NCBI GenBank assembly: GCA_964626735.1
Contig: CAZVIJ010000038.1
Span: forward strand, 1-17,968
Origin: CAZVIJ01 sp964626735
GTDB taxonomy: Bacteria > Patescibacteriota > Dojkabacteria > JAOAGR01
Direction: 5' to 3'
DNA: 17,968 nucleotides
The notes under the pieces were generated by a model, which saw only the letters and a list, made by a program, of their open reading frames with translations, was not told where the DNA came from and did no database searches. The first letter of the stretch is position 1, and each line of letters opens with the position of its first letter. Both the position numbers and the translations under genes were made by a program. This document shows, in pieces, positions 7,170 to 14,434 of this stretch.

Positions 7170-8060
7170 ATGGTACTCGATTTGGATCGCTACGATCCTT
7201 CACACACTTTGGGCTTACAAAGCTCCCTATTGCTAGGACCAATGCTGCCAGCTCCTGTGTATGATCCGCAGGCAACGTCCGGCATGGATTACCTTGCATC
7301 GCTTTTCGACGAGACGATGGAACGGGGCGTAATCCCGGAAGGGATGGTAACGATGGCGCGGTACATCGAACCTGCAATACTTGCTGCGAAATTCTACGCG
7401 TATGGCGGATTATTTTTCAAGCCTTCAGAATACCCCGAGATGAATTCGTTGGCGTTTGCTGAAGGCAATAGGATGTTGCGCGGAAAACTCGATTTGCCAT
7501 TCTCCCGGGAGCTTTCTGTTCTTATCGCTACTGAGAAAGCCAAGCAGCTATTAGGAGATATCCACATGGTCGGTTGGGCATTGGGCGACGCTGCGGCTCA
7601 ACGTCGATCAAGCCAGATCGACATGGTTGCCGGGTTATTGTTAGGAAATACGACGAGCGGCTTGGACACCCTCGAAAACTCCAATCGGCTTACTCATGTA
7701 TCGCTGATGCTTCAAGTGTGGAGCCAGCCGGAAGATGTGAGGGATCTCGTGCTGAAGCGAGATTTTAATGCTCTTTCCGGATATATCGAACGCAATACGG
7801 TGACGGATGTGCTACACCAGGTCGCCGTGAAAACTTCAGGGATGCTCGTTCAATACGCGGAAGACCGTGAGGTTCATGGGTATCCAATTGCGGTGGGCAT
7901 CAATCCGTACGAGATTTTGGACCTATTCAACGCAGCGCTTCTTGCGGCGCCTGTTGCCGGAATACATCCTGCAACCGGGTACCATATTTTACGGGCAGCT
8001 CGCGATGCGTACCGGCTCCAGAAAGTGGATGCGGATATCGCAAGCGTTCACGAACACTAG
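7170..8060 (+). CDS. Unrecognised 296-aa helical protein
   Basis: No family recognised. It has 296 residues, no signal peptide, and looks almost entirely helical. It is Ala/Leu-rich with several amphipathic segments, such as MARYIEPAILAAKFYAYGG and LFNAALLAAPVAGIHPATG. The hydrophobic patches are short and broken by polar residues, so a soluble helical bundle seems more likely than a membrane protein. It has its own -10 box and also follows 6183-7148 by 21 nt, so the two may be expressed together. It converges on the 8064 gene with only 3 nt between the stops and no terminator visible. Confidence 0.75.
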   Translation: MVLDLDRYDPSHTLGLQSSLLLGPMLPAPVYDPQATSGMDYLASLFDETMERGVIPEGMVTMARYIEPAILAAKFYAYGGLFFKPSEYPEMNSLAFAEGNRMLRGKLDLPFSRELSVLIATEKAKQLLGDIHMVGWALGDAAAQRRSSQIDMVAGLLLGNTTSGLDTLENSNRLTHVSLMLQVWSQPEDVRDLVLKRDFNALSGYIERNTVTDVLHQVAVKTSGMLVQYAEDREVHGYPIAVGINPYEILDLFNAALLAAPVAGIHPATGYHILRAARDAYRLQKVDADIASVHEH

Positions 8061-8063
8061 ACT

Positions 8064-8828
8064 TTAATACGTCGGTTCGGGCGTAAACTCGAATGCTCCC
8101 ATGACGAAGGGGAAGTTAGAGGCATTAGGGAAAACTTTGGGAGCAACCGCTTCGGCAGTATCGGCAACAAGTCTCGATAAGGTCGGTTCGACGCCCGCTT
8201 CCATTCCGTTTGCGCGGAGAACGGGATCCGAGTAGCAGTTGGCGCCGAAAACGACCACCATATATTTCGCGCAATCCGGCAGCGTAATTGAATGAGTTTC
8301 GATCTTTCCGACGCCGCCCTTGCTCGTTACGCTTGCCGGAAGATCGGTCGAGTGCATTTGTAACGTTACTTCTACCGTTCGATCGATAACGCTAACCGGC
8401 ACGATAGAATATTTCGGGTTGGCTGGGTTGGAATCTTGGGCTCGAGTTCTAATCCTGTTTCCCATCTCGTCGTATACGGAAAGATAGAACGGCGGTGCGG
8501 AGATTTCACCTATCTCTTGATTTATCGTTCCATACGTTCGCACGACGCTTAAGTTGACGTTACCAGGTTGATACATGGCAGCTACGAGCGTAGTACCGAG
8601 CGGCAAATCGTGAAGCGCGCGAAACATGCCGTCGGAATGCCTGCTGCACCCGAAATCGACTGCCCGCTCAACGGTATGTACCCCTGAAGATAGACCCATG
8701 ACCCAGTTCTTGGTACTTTGTATCCCATCGAGCGGTCTCGAAACGACGAAGCTTCGGAATCCGTGGGGACGCCTGTCGGAAATTGGCCATTCGCCTACTT
8801 GTGTGATTGCAGCATCTCTAACCCTCAT
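8064..8828 (-). CDS. Unrecognised 254-aa protein, probably beta-rich
   Basis: No family recognised. It has 254 residues and no signal peptide or membrane helix. The sequence alternates short hydrophobic strands with turns rich in Gly, Asn, Asp and Pro, for example NVNLSVVRTYG, YLSVYDEMGNRIRTR, VEVTLQMHSTD and YMVVVFGANCY. This suggests a mostly beta fold, perhaps a sandwich (inference). A TATACT box ends 7 nt before the ATG, predicting a leaderless mRNA. It stops 3 nt from the convergent gene at 8060. Confidence 0.75.
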   Translation of the reverse strand: MRVRDAAITQVGEWPISDRRPHGFRSFVVSRPLDGIQSTKNWVMGLSSGVHTVERAVDFGCSRHSDGMFRALHDLPLGTTLVAAMYQPGNVNLSVVRTYGTINQEIGEISAPPFYLSVYDEMGNRIRTRAQDSNPANPKYSIVPVSVIDRTVEVTLQMHSTDLPASVTSKGGVGKIETHSITLPDCAKYMVVVFGANCYSDPVLRANGMEAGVEPTLSRLVADTAEAVAPKVFPNASNFPFVMGAFEFTPEPTY

Positions 8829-8835
8829 GGTCTAT

Positions 8836-8841
8836 AGTATA
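8836..8841 (-). promoter_or_regulatory. TATACT -10 box of the 8828 gene
   Basis: TATACT on the minus strand ends 7 nt before the ATG at 8828, so the mRNA is probably leaderless or begins within a base or two of the ATG. Confidence 0.5.
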
Positions 8842-8888
8842 CAACGTATTTTGTGTTTTGACAGCGGCGCTGCCAACCGGTACTCGCG

Positions 8889-9455
8889 TTAGTTTTCTCC
8901 TTGTAGGGTTGTCTCAATTTCGTGGAGTCTCATGAATATATTTGCTAGCCTGTTTCCTTGAAGTGAATCCGAAGGCGGGTAATCGATATACCCGGTTGAG
9001 ATTTGTGGAACGGATCTTCCGACGGCAAGGTCGGTGCAACCGAGGTTTGCACATACGTAGTGGGATACGGAGTTTCTTGTCGGTTGCGGCGCCCTGAAGG
9101 TTGCATATCGTAGAAATTCAGGGCGTTGCGTAACCATGCACAAATCGCACATTATGTCTCCGCGATGTTCGGGAGTCGCGAGATCCAAACTAAAGCCTTT
9201 CAATGCGCCAAGCTCCTCGTTCCAGTACACAAGAAATCCTTTGCTTGGAGTATGCGGATGAACCCATCCAAGGTAAACGCTATCGTTCGCAGCAATTCTT
9301 TCCTCGGCATTTTGCGTTCCGCGCAAGGTTGCTCCTAAGGCTGCAAGTCCCAACTCCCTGAAGGCTTTCGGGAAGTCAACCGTACGTTGCGGGTAAAAAA
9401 GCTTGAAAATGTCCCTCGATCGAATGGAGGTATCCGGAAAGTAAGCCGTTATCAT
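8889..9455 (-). CDS. FBP-domain (EF-G-binding, FusB-like) zinc protein
   Basis: A 188-residue protein with the layout of FBP-domain proteins: an N-terminal helical region, a central LGWVHPHTP segment (62-70), then a C-terminal treble-clef zinc finger. The ligands are C103-x2-C106 (MCDLC) and C135-x4-C140 (YVCANLGC), with a final amphipathic helix. The HYVCANLGCT stretch closely resembles the TYICADLACS signature I recall for the family. Members related to FusB bind elongation factor G and free it from stalled or fusidic-acid-blocked ribosomes (family knowledge); whether this one does is inference. The TATAAT box ends 9 nt before the ATG, so the leader should be very short. A second, smaller member is at 16706-17125. 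Confidence 0.72.
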   Translation of the reverse strand: MITAYFPDTSIRSRDIFKLFYPQRTVDFPKAFRELGLAALGATLRGTQNAEERIAANDSVYLGWVHPHTPSKGFLVYWNEELGALKGFSLDLATPEHRGDIMCDLCMVTQRPEFLRYATFRAPQPTRNSVSHYVCANLGCTDLAVGRSVPQISTGYIDYPPSDSLQGNRLANIFMRLHEIETTLQGEN

Positions 9456-9464
9456 ACGATTGGG

Positions 9465-9470
9465 ATTATA
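9465..9470 (-). promoter_or_regulatory. TATAAT -10 box of the 9455 gene
   Basis: A perfect TATAAT on the minus strand ends 9 nt before the ATG, giving a predicted leader of about 3 nt. Its -35 position coincides with the inverted repeat at 9485-9499. Confidence 0.55.
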
Positions 9471-9484
9471 GCACGATGTCTGAG

Positions 9485-9499
9485 TATGATTTGATCATA
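9485..9499. promoter_or_regulatory. Inverted repeat TATGAT-TTG-ATCATA, candidate operator
   Basis: Perfect 6-bp arms around a 3-nt centre in the 123-bp space between the divergent genes at 9455 and 9579. It covers the -35 position of the leftward promoter and lies about 20 nt upstream of the rightward -35 box. A dimeric repressor site is possible but unproven. Confidence 0.35.
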
Positions 9500-9519
9500 T
9501 GCGTAAAAGTGTTATTAGA

Positions 9520-9549
9520 TTGACCATATATATACTTGTGCTATATAAT
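9520..9549 (+). promoter_or_regulatory. Promoter of the three-gene dikinase-like operon
   Basis: TTGACC (9520-9525), an 18-nt spacer and TATAAT (9544-9549) form the best two-box promoter in the window. The start should fall near 9556, leaving a leader of about 23 nt before the ATG at 9579, with no Shine-Dalgarno sequence. Confidence 0.7.
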
Positions 9550-9578
9550 TGCCAGTCAAATTGCCCTAATTAATCGTT

Positions 9579-10901
9579 ATGAGTGCCCGACAACTCTCAG
9601 AGAATCTTCTTACCAGGATTGCCGATAGAAGCAATCATACCCTTTTGCCCCCTCATCTTGAAGATGTCAGGCTCAATACGTACGTTTACGAGATGCCCGT
9701 TGCTGGAAAGGCAACGACGAATAGCGGTCAAGGATATGAAAAGATCGCTGCGTCTAACGAATATGAGGCATTACGAAGCACGGTACTGGGGGATACGCAT
9801 ATCGCCGATTTGCGGGCGGAGTATGAAGTCGCGCTCGTAGACAAACTCATCCCTCATTCACAGTTCGATATGATGCTTGTCGATTGCGGGGAACGATTTT
9901 ATAGTACTCCTTTCCAATTCGGGCCGGAGACCGCCCTTGCATGTTTTTCTGTCGCTGCCGATTTTGCCCGATATTCTAAAGATTTGGGTTTGACACCTAT
10001 TGCATGCTACAACTACGATCCTCACACCCACGACCGCAAAAGCGGGATGAGCATGAAGCGAGCGCATATGCATCTCATTGCTCGAACTCCCGCAGAACTC
10101 GCCCAAATGCGTGAAGGCAGGAAGCGTCTGCGCGATGTGAACGGTGCAGTCAAGCGACGAGGATTTGTTGATGAAGCTGCGGTTCTCGGAACAATGATCC
10201 TGCAAGATACAGTGGAGCGGGAATGGCGTGATGCCATGATCAATAGAAAGCCAAAGAAGTTGCTCCCATTCCCGAGATTTACCTATCGGGATTGCTCGAA
10301 CTTTATCGTACCGTTGCCGAACGGTTGGGATGACCTTCGTGACCCAGTGATTATCAAGGAACTTGAATCCTTCGCTTACGATGTCACGTTCTGGTATCGA
10401 CTAATCGCTAAACTTAATCTTGTTGGATCGATAAACTATTTAGTACTCAACGATCAGAAGTGGAAACGAAAACGGCCCGATAACGTCCATCCTATGATGC
10501 GTGCGAGAACCATCCTTGATGATACTTTGCGATACAAGGGATTCAGTCTTGAGAGCAAAGCTGCATTGATTTATTACCTCAACGCGTTGAAGCCAGAGAT
10601 ACTCGATATCGTCGGCATGGACTTCATAAAGGCTCACCCGAAATCAAAGTTCGTTTCCCATGTGTATCCGTTGGGGGGACCTTGTTATGCATTCTCCATA
10701 GTTGAGGATGAAGAAACCGTTTATGTTTCGATTAGGCCTCAAGTTTTCGGAGAAACCGGTGCTGCCGGCTTGACGTTCGTCGACGGAACGCAGCTCAAGC
10801 TTAAGCGAGGATCGTCGGTCTATACACCGGATGAGGAGAGGGATAAGGCAGAATTCCAGCGATCGTTCGTAAGGAAATACCAACATAGATTTTTCAAATA
10901 A
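9579..10901 (+). CDS. HIT-like (GalT/HIT superfamily candidate) protein, first gene of dikinase-like operon
   Basis: A 440-residue protein with no signal peptide. Residues ~143-169 read CYNYDP, then KSGMSMKRAHMHLIAR. This resembles the G-x-S-x-x-H-x-H end of the histidine-triad/GalT fold, where the second His attacks the phosphate. Here H163 and H165 are present but the third position is Ile rather than His or Gln, so the match is partial. The rest, including a Pro-rich middle and a C-terminal region rich in basic residues, is not recognised. The stop is 2 nt before the next start, so it is clearly co-transcribed with the swivel-domain and ATP-grasp genes. It may act on the same substrate (inference). 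It could instead be an unrelated fold with a chance HxH. Confidence 0.6.
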   Translation: MSARQLSENLLTRIADRSNHTLLPPHLEDVRLNTYVYEMPVAGKATTNSGQGYEKIAASNEYEALRSTVLGDTHIADLRAEYEVALVDKLIPHSQFDMMLVDCGERFYSTPFQFGPETALACFSVAADFARYSKDLGLTPIACYNYDPHTHDRKSGMSMKRAHMHLIARTPAELAQMREGRKRLRDVNGAVKRRGFVDEAAVLGTMILQDTVEREWRDAMINRKPKKLLPFPRFTYRDCSNFIVPLPNGWDDLRDPVIIKELESFAYDVTFWYRLIAKLNLVGSINYLVLNDQKWKRKRPDNVHPMMRARTILDDTLRYKGFSLESKAALIYYLNALKPEILDIVGMDFIKAHPKSKFVSHVYPLGGPCYAFSIVEDEETVYVSIRPQVFGETGAAGLTFVDGTQLKLKRGSSVYTPDEERDKAEFQRSFVRKYQHRFFK

Positions 10902-10903
10902 TT

Positions 10904-12382
10904 ATGATAAAAAACCACGATAAGCAACAGAAACGCGCATGGAGACAGATCAACTTCAGGTCGGTCGACAACATGCTGGGCGTACAATTTTTACATGACC
11001 TTTACAATCGGCATCATCCGTACGTCAACTCCTTGAGGTTTAGGAATACGGTCTTGGTCGTAAAGGGGCGAGAAGTTACCTCGTATGCTCCTGAAGACGA
11101 ATGGCAATACTTGGCTGAGTGGTTTGGCGAACGATTCCTTAGGGGAGATGAAGATGTATACGAATCTATTTACGACGAGCTGATCAACTTCAAGAAGCCC
11201 AAACTCATGAAGCTGCTTAAGCGTTTCGAGGAAGCGGATTTTTCAACGTACGACGATATCGGCATCTGCCTTGCACTATTGGATCTTCATTATCTGACGC
11301 TTGGCGAAATCTATAAGGTTAATCTCGTTCAGATCGAGCATGCGTTGACGTACGCAATCAATACCCGACTTTCGACATACTTTCCCGAAGAGAATGAGCG
11401 GAACGAGGCGTTTGCCAAATTGATTCAGGCTGAGGAACCGACAGTCGCGGGAAGAGAAGAGGTTGAATTCATAAAAATCGTCAATGCCGGCGTAGAGCGC
11501 GGAATTATGAGCCTGAGCGAGACTGACGGGGATATCTATTCGATGGTCGAAGAGCATCACAAGAAATATGCCTTCGTTCACAGCGCGTATGGAGCTAACC
11601 CCTATACGGTCCAGGATTACGTCGAAAAGTACAACGATCTTGCATCACTCGGCAAGGATACCGTTGCGAAGAAGATGACGGAACTCGTTAACGCTACCGA
11701 GAAGGTTGCTGAGGAAAAGAAGCCGTTGATCGAAATGATAAAGGATGACCCGTACCTGCTGAAGAACATCGAAATCTTCACGAAAGTCGGCGTATTGCGT
11801 GATAACAACAAGGCATTGATGGGAACGACGACGAAATGGCGTGGGATTTTGCTTGAAGAGGTTTCCAAGCGGTCAGGTGTACCGCGAGAGGATATCAATA
11901 TGTACTTCATTCGCGAGATTTGCGATTTGATCAAGCACGGCGTCAAGCTTTCCCGAGAGGAAATCGAGGATCGCCGCGACGGTTTCGGGATGACGCGCAT
12001 GGAAGGCCTTTACCTCGATCTCGCCGAAGCGCAGTCACTGGTCGAGAACAAAGACAATACGATTACGACGCTTACCGGAATGTGCGCATCCGCAGGTCTC
12101 GTGAAAGGTACGGTAAAGATCATCAAGTCCAGCAAGGATGTAGGCAAGATTGAACATGGCGATATCATGGTTGCCCCAGGTACCGACTTCGACTTGATCA
12201 ACGCAATGCAGAAGTCCGGCGCGATCGTCACCGAAGAAGGCGGAATCCTGAGTCATGCGTCGGTGGTCAGCAGGGAGCTCAATATTCCTTGCGTGATTGC
12301 GGTAAAGGATGCAACGACCATCCTCAAGGACGGTATGCAGGTTGAGGTTGACGCTACCAACGGAACTATTAATATTCTCTAA
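10904..12382 (+). CDS. PEP-utilising-enzyme-type protein: helical domain plus phosphohistidine swivel domain
   Basis: A 492-residue protein in two parts. Residues ~1-375 are a long helical region I do not recognise in detail; it includes a KYAFVHSAYGANPYTVQDY block and a coiled-coil-like stretch near 255-285. Residues ~385-492 are the mobile swivel domain of PEP synthase/PPDK-type dikinases: G-x-VKGTVKII, GDIMVAPGTDFD, then TEEGGILSHASVVSRELNIPCV with the phospho-accepting H451. In dikinases this His carries phosphate between an ATP-grasp domain and a second substrate site (family knowledge). The ATP-grasp partner is the next gene. The PEP/pyruvate-binding barrel is absent, so the helical part may hold the substrate site, as the middle domain does in rifampin phosphotransferase. 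No substrate can be named. Confidence 0.82.
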   Translation: MIKNHDKQQKRAWRQINFRSVDNMLGVQFLHDLYNRHHPYVNSLRFRNTVLVVKGREVTSYAPEDEWQYLAEWFGERFLRGDEDVYESIYDELINFKKPKLMKLLKRFEEADFSTYDDIGICLALLDLHYLTLGEIYKVNLVQIEHALTYAINTRLSTYFPEENERNEAFAKLIQAEEPTVAGREEVEFIKIVNAGVERGIMSLSETDGDIYSMVEEHHKKYAFVHSAYGANPYTVQDYVEKYNDLASLGKDTVAKKMTELVNATEKVAEEKKPLIEMIKDDPYLLKNIEIFTKVGVLRDNNKALMGTTTKWRGILLEEVSKRSGVPREDINMYFIREICDLIKHGVKLSREEIEDRRDGFGMTRMEGLYLDLAEAQSLVENKDNTITTLTGMCASAGLVKGTVKIIKSSKDVGKIEHGDIMVAPGTDFDLINAMQKSGAIVTEEGGILSHASVVSRELNIPCVIAVKDATTILKDGMQVEVDATNGTINIL

Positions 12383-12386
12383 TCAC

Positions 12387-13331
12387 ATGTCGAAAGAGTA
12401 CGTACGGAAGTTCAAGGATATATCCCACGACGAGAAACATCTCGCCGGCGGGAAAGGCGCTTCACTGTCACATATGGTGAATGGCGGATTCAATGTCCCC
12501 GACGGGTACGTGATTCTTTCGACCTCTTTCGAAAACTTCCTGAAAGAGAACGGGCTTGAGGAGCAGATCAGCACGTTGTTGAAATCCATCAACATTGACG
12601 ATACGGACGGTATCTCTTCGGCGTCCGAGTCTATCAAGGGATTGATTCTCAGCGGGACGATCTCCGATTCTTTGAAAAATCTTATCCTTGATCATTTCAA
12701 GGGGGAAGATCATTTCCGCGTGGCAGTTCGATCGAGCGCGACTGCAGAAGATGGCATGAATCATGCCTGGGCTGGACAGCTCGAAAGCTACCTGAATGTT
12801 ACCGAAGATACGCTTTTTGAAGCAGTCAAGAAATGTTGGGCATCATTGTTTGCCCCGCGCGCAATCCACTACCGTATTAAAAACGGGCTTATCGACGAGC
12901 ATATTTCTGTTGCCGTCGTCGTACAGGAAATGCTTCAAGCCGATGTCGCAGGCGTTGCGTTTTCCGTGCACCCCGTTACGAAAAACACGAACGAGATGAT
13001 TATCGAGGCTTGTTATGGCTTAGGTGAAGCGCTCGTATCGGGGAGCATCACGCCCGATACGTTCATCTTGAAGAAAGACTCGCTAGAGATTTCCTTCCGG
13101 CATATTTCTACCCAGAGCCGCAAAATCGTCGGTACCGAATCCGGTACGGAATGGCAAGATATCGACGCGGATCAAGCCGGAAAGCAGAAGATTACCGATG
13201 AACAGCTCCTTGCATTGGGCGATGCGGTTATCGGGCTCGAACAGTTTTACGGACATGGAGTTGATATCGAGTGGGGGATAAAAGAAGGCGAGATTTATAT
13301 TCTCCAGGCACGACCGATAACGACATTGTAA
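12387..13331 (+). CDS. Stand-alone PEP synthase/PPDK-type ATP-grasp domain protein
   Basis: A 314-residue protein starting at ATG 12387, 4 nt after the previous stop. It is the N-terminal nucleotide-binding domain (PPDK_N) of dikinases and nothing more. Landmarks are LAGGKGASLSHM with ATP-binding K23, VRSSATAED with R115, WAGQLESYLNV, QEMLQADVAGVAFSVHP, YGLGEALVSGSITPD, VDIEW with E295, and QARPIT with Q307. All key ATP residues seem present, so it should be active. In PEP synthase this domain is fused to a swivel and a PEP barrel; here the swivel is in the preceding gene and no barrel is seen. Expected role: move the ATP beta-phosphate to H451 of the partner, giving AMP and phosphate (inference). 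Confidence 0.88.
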   Translation: MSKEYVRKFKDISHDEKHLAGGKGASLSHMVNGGFNVPDGYVILSTSFENFLKENGLEEQISTLLKSINIDDTDGISSASESIKGLILSGTISDSLKNLILDHFKGEDHFRVAVRSSATAEDGMNHAWAGQLESYLNVTEDTLFEAVKKCWASLFAPRAIHYRIKNGLIDEHISVAVVVQEMLQADVAGVAFSVHPVTKNTNEMIIEACYGLGEALVSGSITPDTFILKKDSLEISFRHISTQSRKIVGTESGTEWQDIDADQAGKQKITDEQLLALGDAVIGLEQFYGHGVDIEWGIKEGEIYILQARPITTL

Positions 13332-13360
13332 TTCTGCGGTACGCGTGCATGAGATTAAAA

Positions 13361-13930
13361 TTACCTGAAATCCGAAAACGGTTTTACGAACGTCTTGGTG
13401 TCCCAATCGAACAGCGCGTAGTCGGGCATTTTCAATCGCTTTTGCGCTTCATGCGGAGTTAGGTCGGTATATTGGGATATGAAAAGTCCCAGCACATTAC
13501 CGTGCGATACAATTCCGATATTTTTCTTATATTGATTTGCGGCTACGATTTCCTCGATAGCCTTGTTCATACGTTCGAGCGCTTCCTGAAGCGTTTCGCC
13601 GCCGTTTAGCCGATCGACGACGCCGTTGTGGAAGTCGGTCAGTTCTTGCATATACTTGTCGTAATCGGGCTCGAACTTTATGGTCACCGAGGTAACCTCA
13701 GTCAGGCGATCGTCTGTCCGGACCGGGATCTTATTTGGTTTGGCCAGTATCAGCGTAGTCTCCAATGCTTTCGTTTGAAGGCTCGAGTAGATGACTTCGA
13801 TGTTCGCCATGTCCTCGTTTTGGCTCAGATTTTGCGCGCGTTCGATTCCTTCGGGACTAAGCTGCCAAAGGGTAATGGGAGTTTCGGGATCTTGATCCGT
13901 CTTTGAGTGTCTTATTAGTGTTAGCAACAT
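13361..13930 (-). CDS. Histidine phosphatase (phosphoglycerate mutase-like) family protein
   Basis: A 189-residue protein with the catalytic LIRHSKT motif (phospho-accepting H8, R7) at its start, LSPEG at 25-29, a YSSLQTKALETT block, E78 and the second His in VSHGNVL (H143). The family includes mutases and many phosphatases of small phosphorylated molecules. The second conserved Arg (SSxxxRA) is replaced by Lys54, and the usual Gly of RHG is Ser9, so substrate preference may differ. It is the last gene of the five-gene minus operon, starting 3 nt after the Nudix stop. It converges on the ATP-grasp gene with 29 nt between stops and no hairpin terminator visible. Confidence 0.88.
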   Translation of the reverse strand: MLLTLIRHSKTDQDPETPITLWQLSPEGIERAQNLSQNEDMANIEVIYSSLQTKALETTLILAKPNKIPVRTDDRLTEVTSVTIKFEPDYDKYMQELTDFHNGVVDRLNGGETLQEALERMNKAIEEIVAANQYKKNIGIVSHGNVLGLFISQYTDLTPHEAQKRLKMPDYALFDWDTKTFVKPFSDFR

Positions 13931-13933
13931 GAT

Positions 13934-14434
13934 TTAAGCGTATGATTGTAGCCTTTTCCAGGCAAGAAATCTCGGGAACGTGTTGAGGAAGCCTTGCGTG
14001 AACTGGTTTGGGTTTTCCTCCGCCATTCGCTGAATTTCGTCGAGAGAGAATTCGTGCAATACCTTTACTTCGTCGTTCGGCTCGAATTTCCAATCCTCGG
14101 GAACCTTGCATTCGTATACGGCAAAGTGATGGTTGTAATTGGTTACCTGCGGCAAGAACGTGCATACACGCGTCAGCTTTGCATCCAGATTAAGCTCCTC
14201 GCGGCACTCGCGTACCGCTGCTGCAAGGTAGTCTTCGCCGCTTTCCACGTGTCCTCCCACCGAGTGATCCAGCCTTTTTTCGGACGAGAGGTGTTCCTGG
14301 AGCAGGATTTTGCCGTTCGAGTTGACGACGTACACGGCGATTACCCGGTGGTGCAGCCGCAATTCATGTGCCGTTTTCACGTCGGAGGTTCCGATTACTT
14401 CATCCAATTCATTAACGATATCGATGAGCTCCAT
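13934..14434 (-). CDS. Nudix hydrolase
   Basis: A 166-residue protein starting at ATG 14434, which shares one base with the IMP dehydrogenase stop (TAATG). The Nudix box runs from G61: GGHVESGEDYLAAAVRECREE, with metal-binding E76, E79 and E80; the late conserved Gly is Asn82. The N-terminal IVNELDEVIGTSDVK-x5-LRLHHRVIAVYVVN and a C-terminal WKFEPNDEVKVLHEFSLDEI resemble the subgroup that includes isopentenyl-diphosphate isomerase-like Nudix proteins. Nudix enzymes cleave nucleoside diphosphates linked to another moiety, and the real substrate here cannot be read from sequence. The position after IMP dehydrogenase makes a nucleotide-cleaning role plausible. A longer in-frame extension to 14545 overlaps that gene and is not used. 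Confidence 0.92.
   Translation of the reverse strand: MELIDIVNELDEVIGTSDVKTAHELRLHHRVIAVYVVNSNGKILLQEHLSSEKRLDHSVGGHVESGEDYLAAAVRECREELNLDAKLTRVCTFLPQVTNYNHHFAVYECKVPEDWKFEPNDEVKVLHEFSLDEIQRMAEENPNQFTQGFLNTFPRFLAWKRLQSYA

Noticed and set aside
12309..12386. Earlier in-frame start for the ATP-grasp protein
   Set aside because: It overlaps the end of the swivel-domain gene. The ATG at 12387, 4 nt after that stop, begins the usual dikinase N-terminus.
9579..13331. Operon as an ordinary PEP synthase or rifampin phosphotransferase locus
   Set aside because: No PEP-binding barrel is encoded, the domains are split and reordered, and the helical domain cannot be matched to the rifampin-binding domain by eye. 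Neither name is justified.
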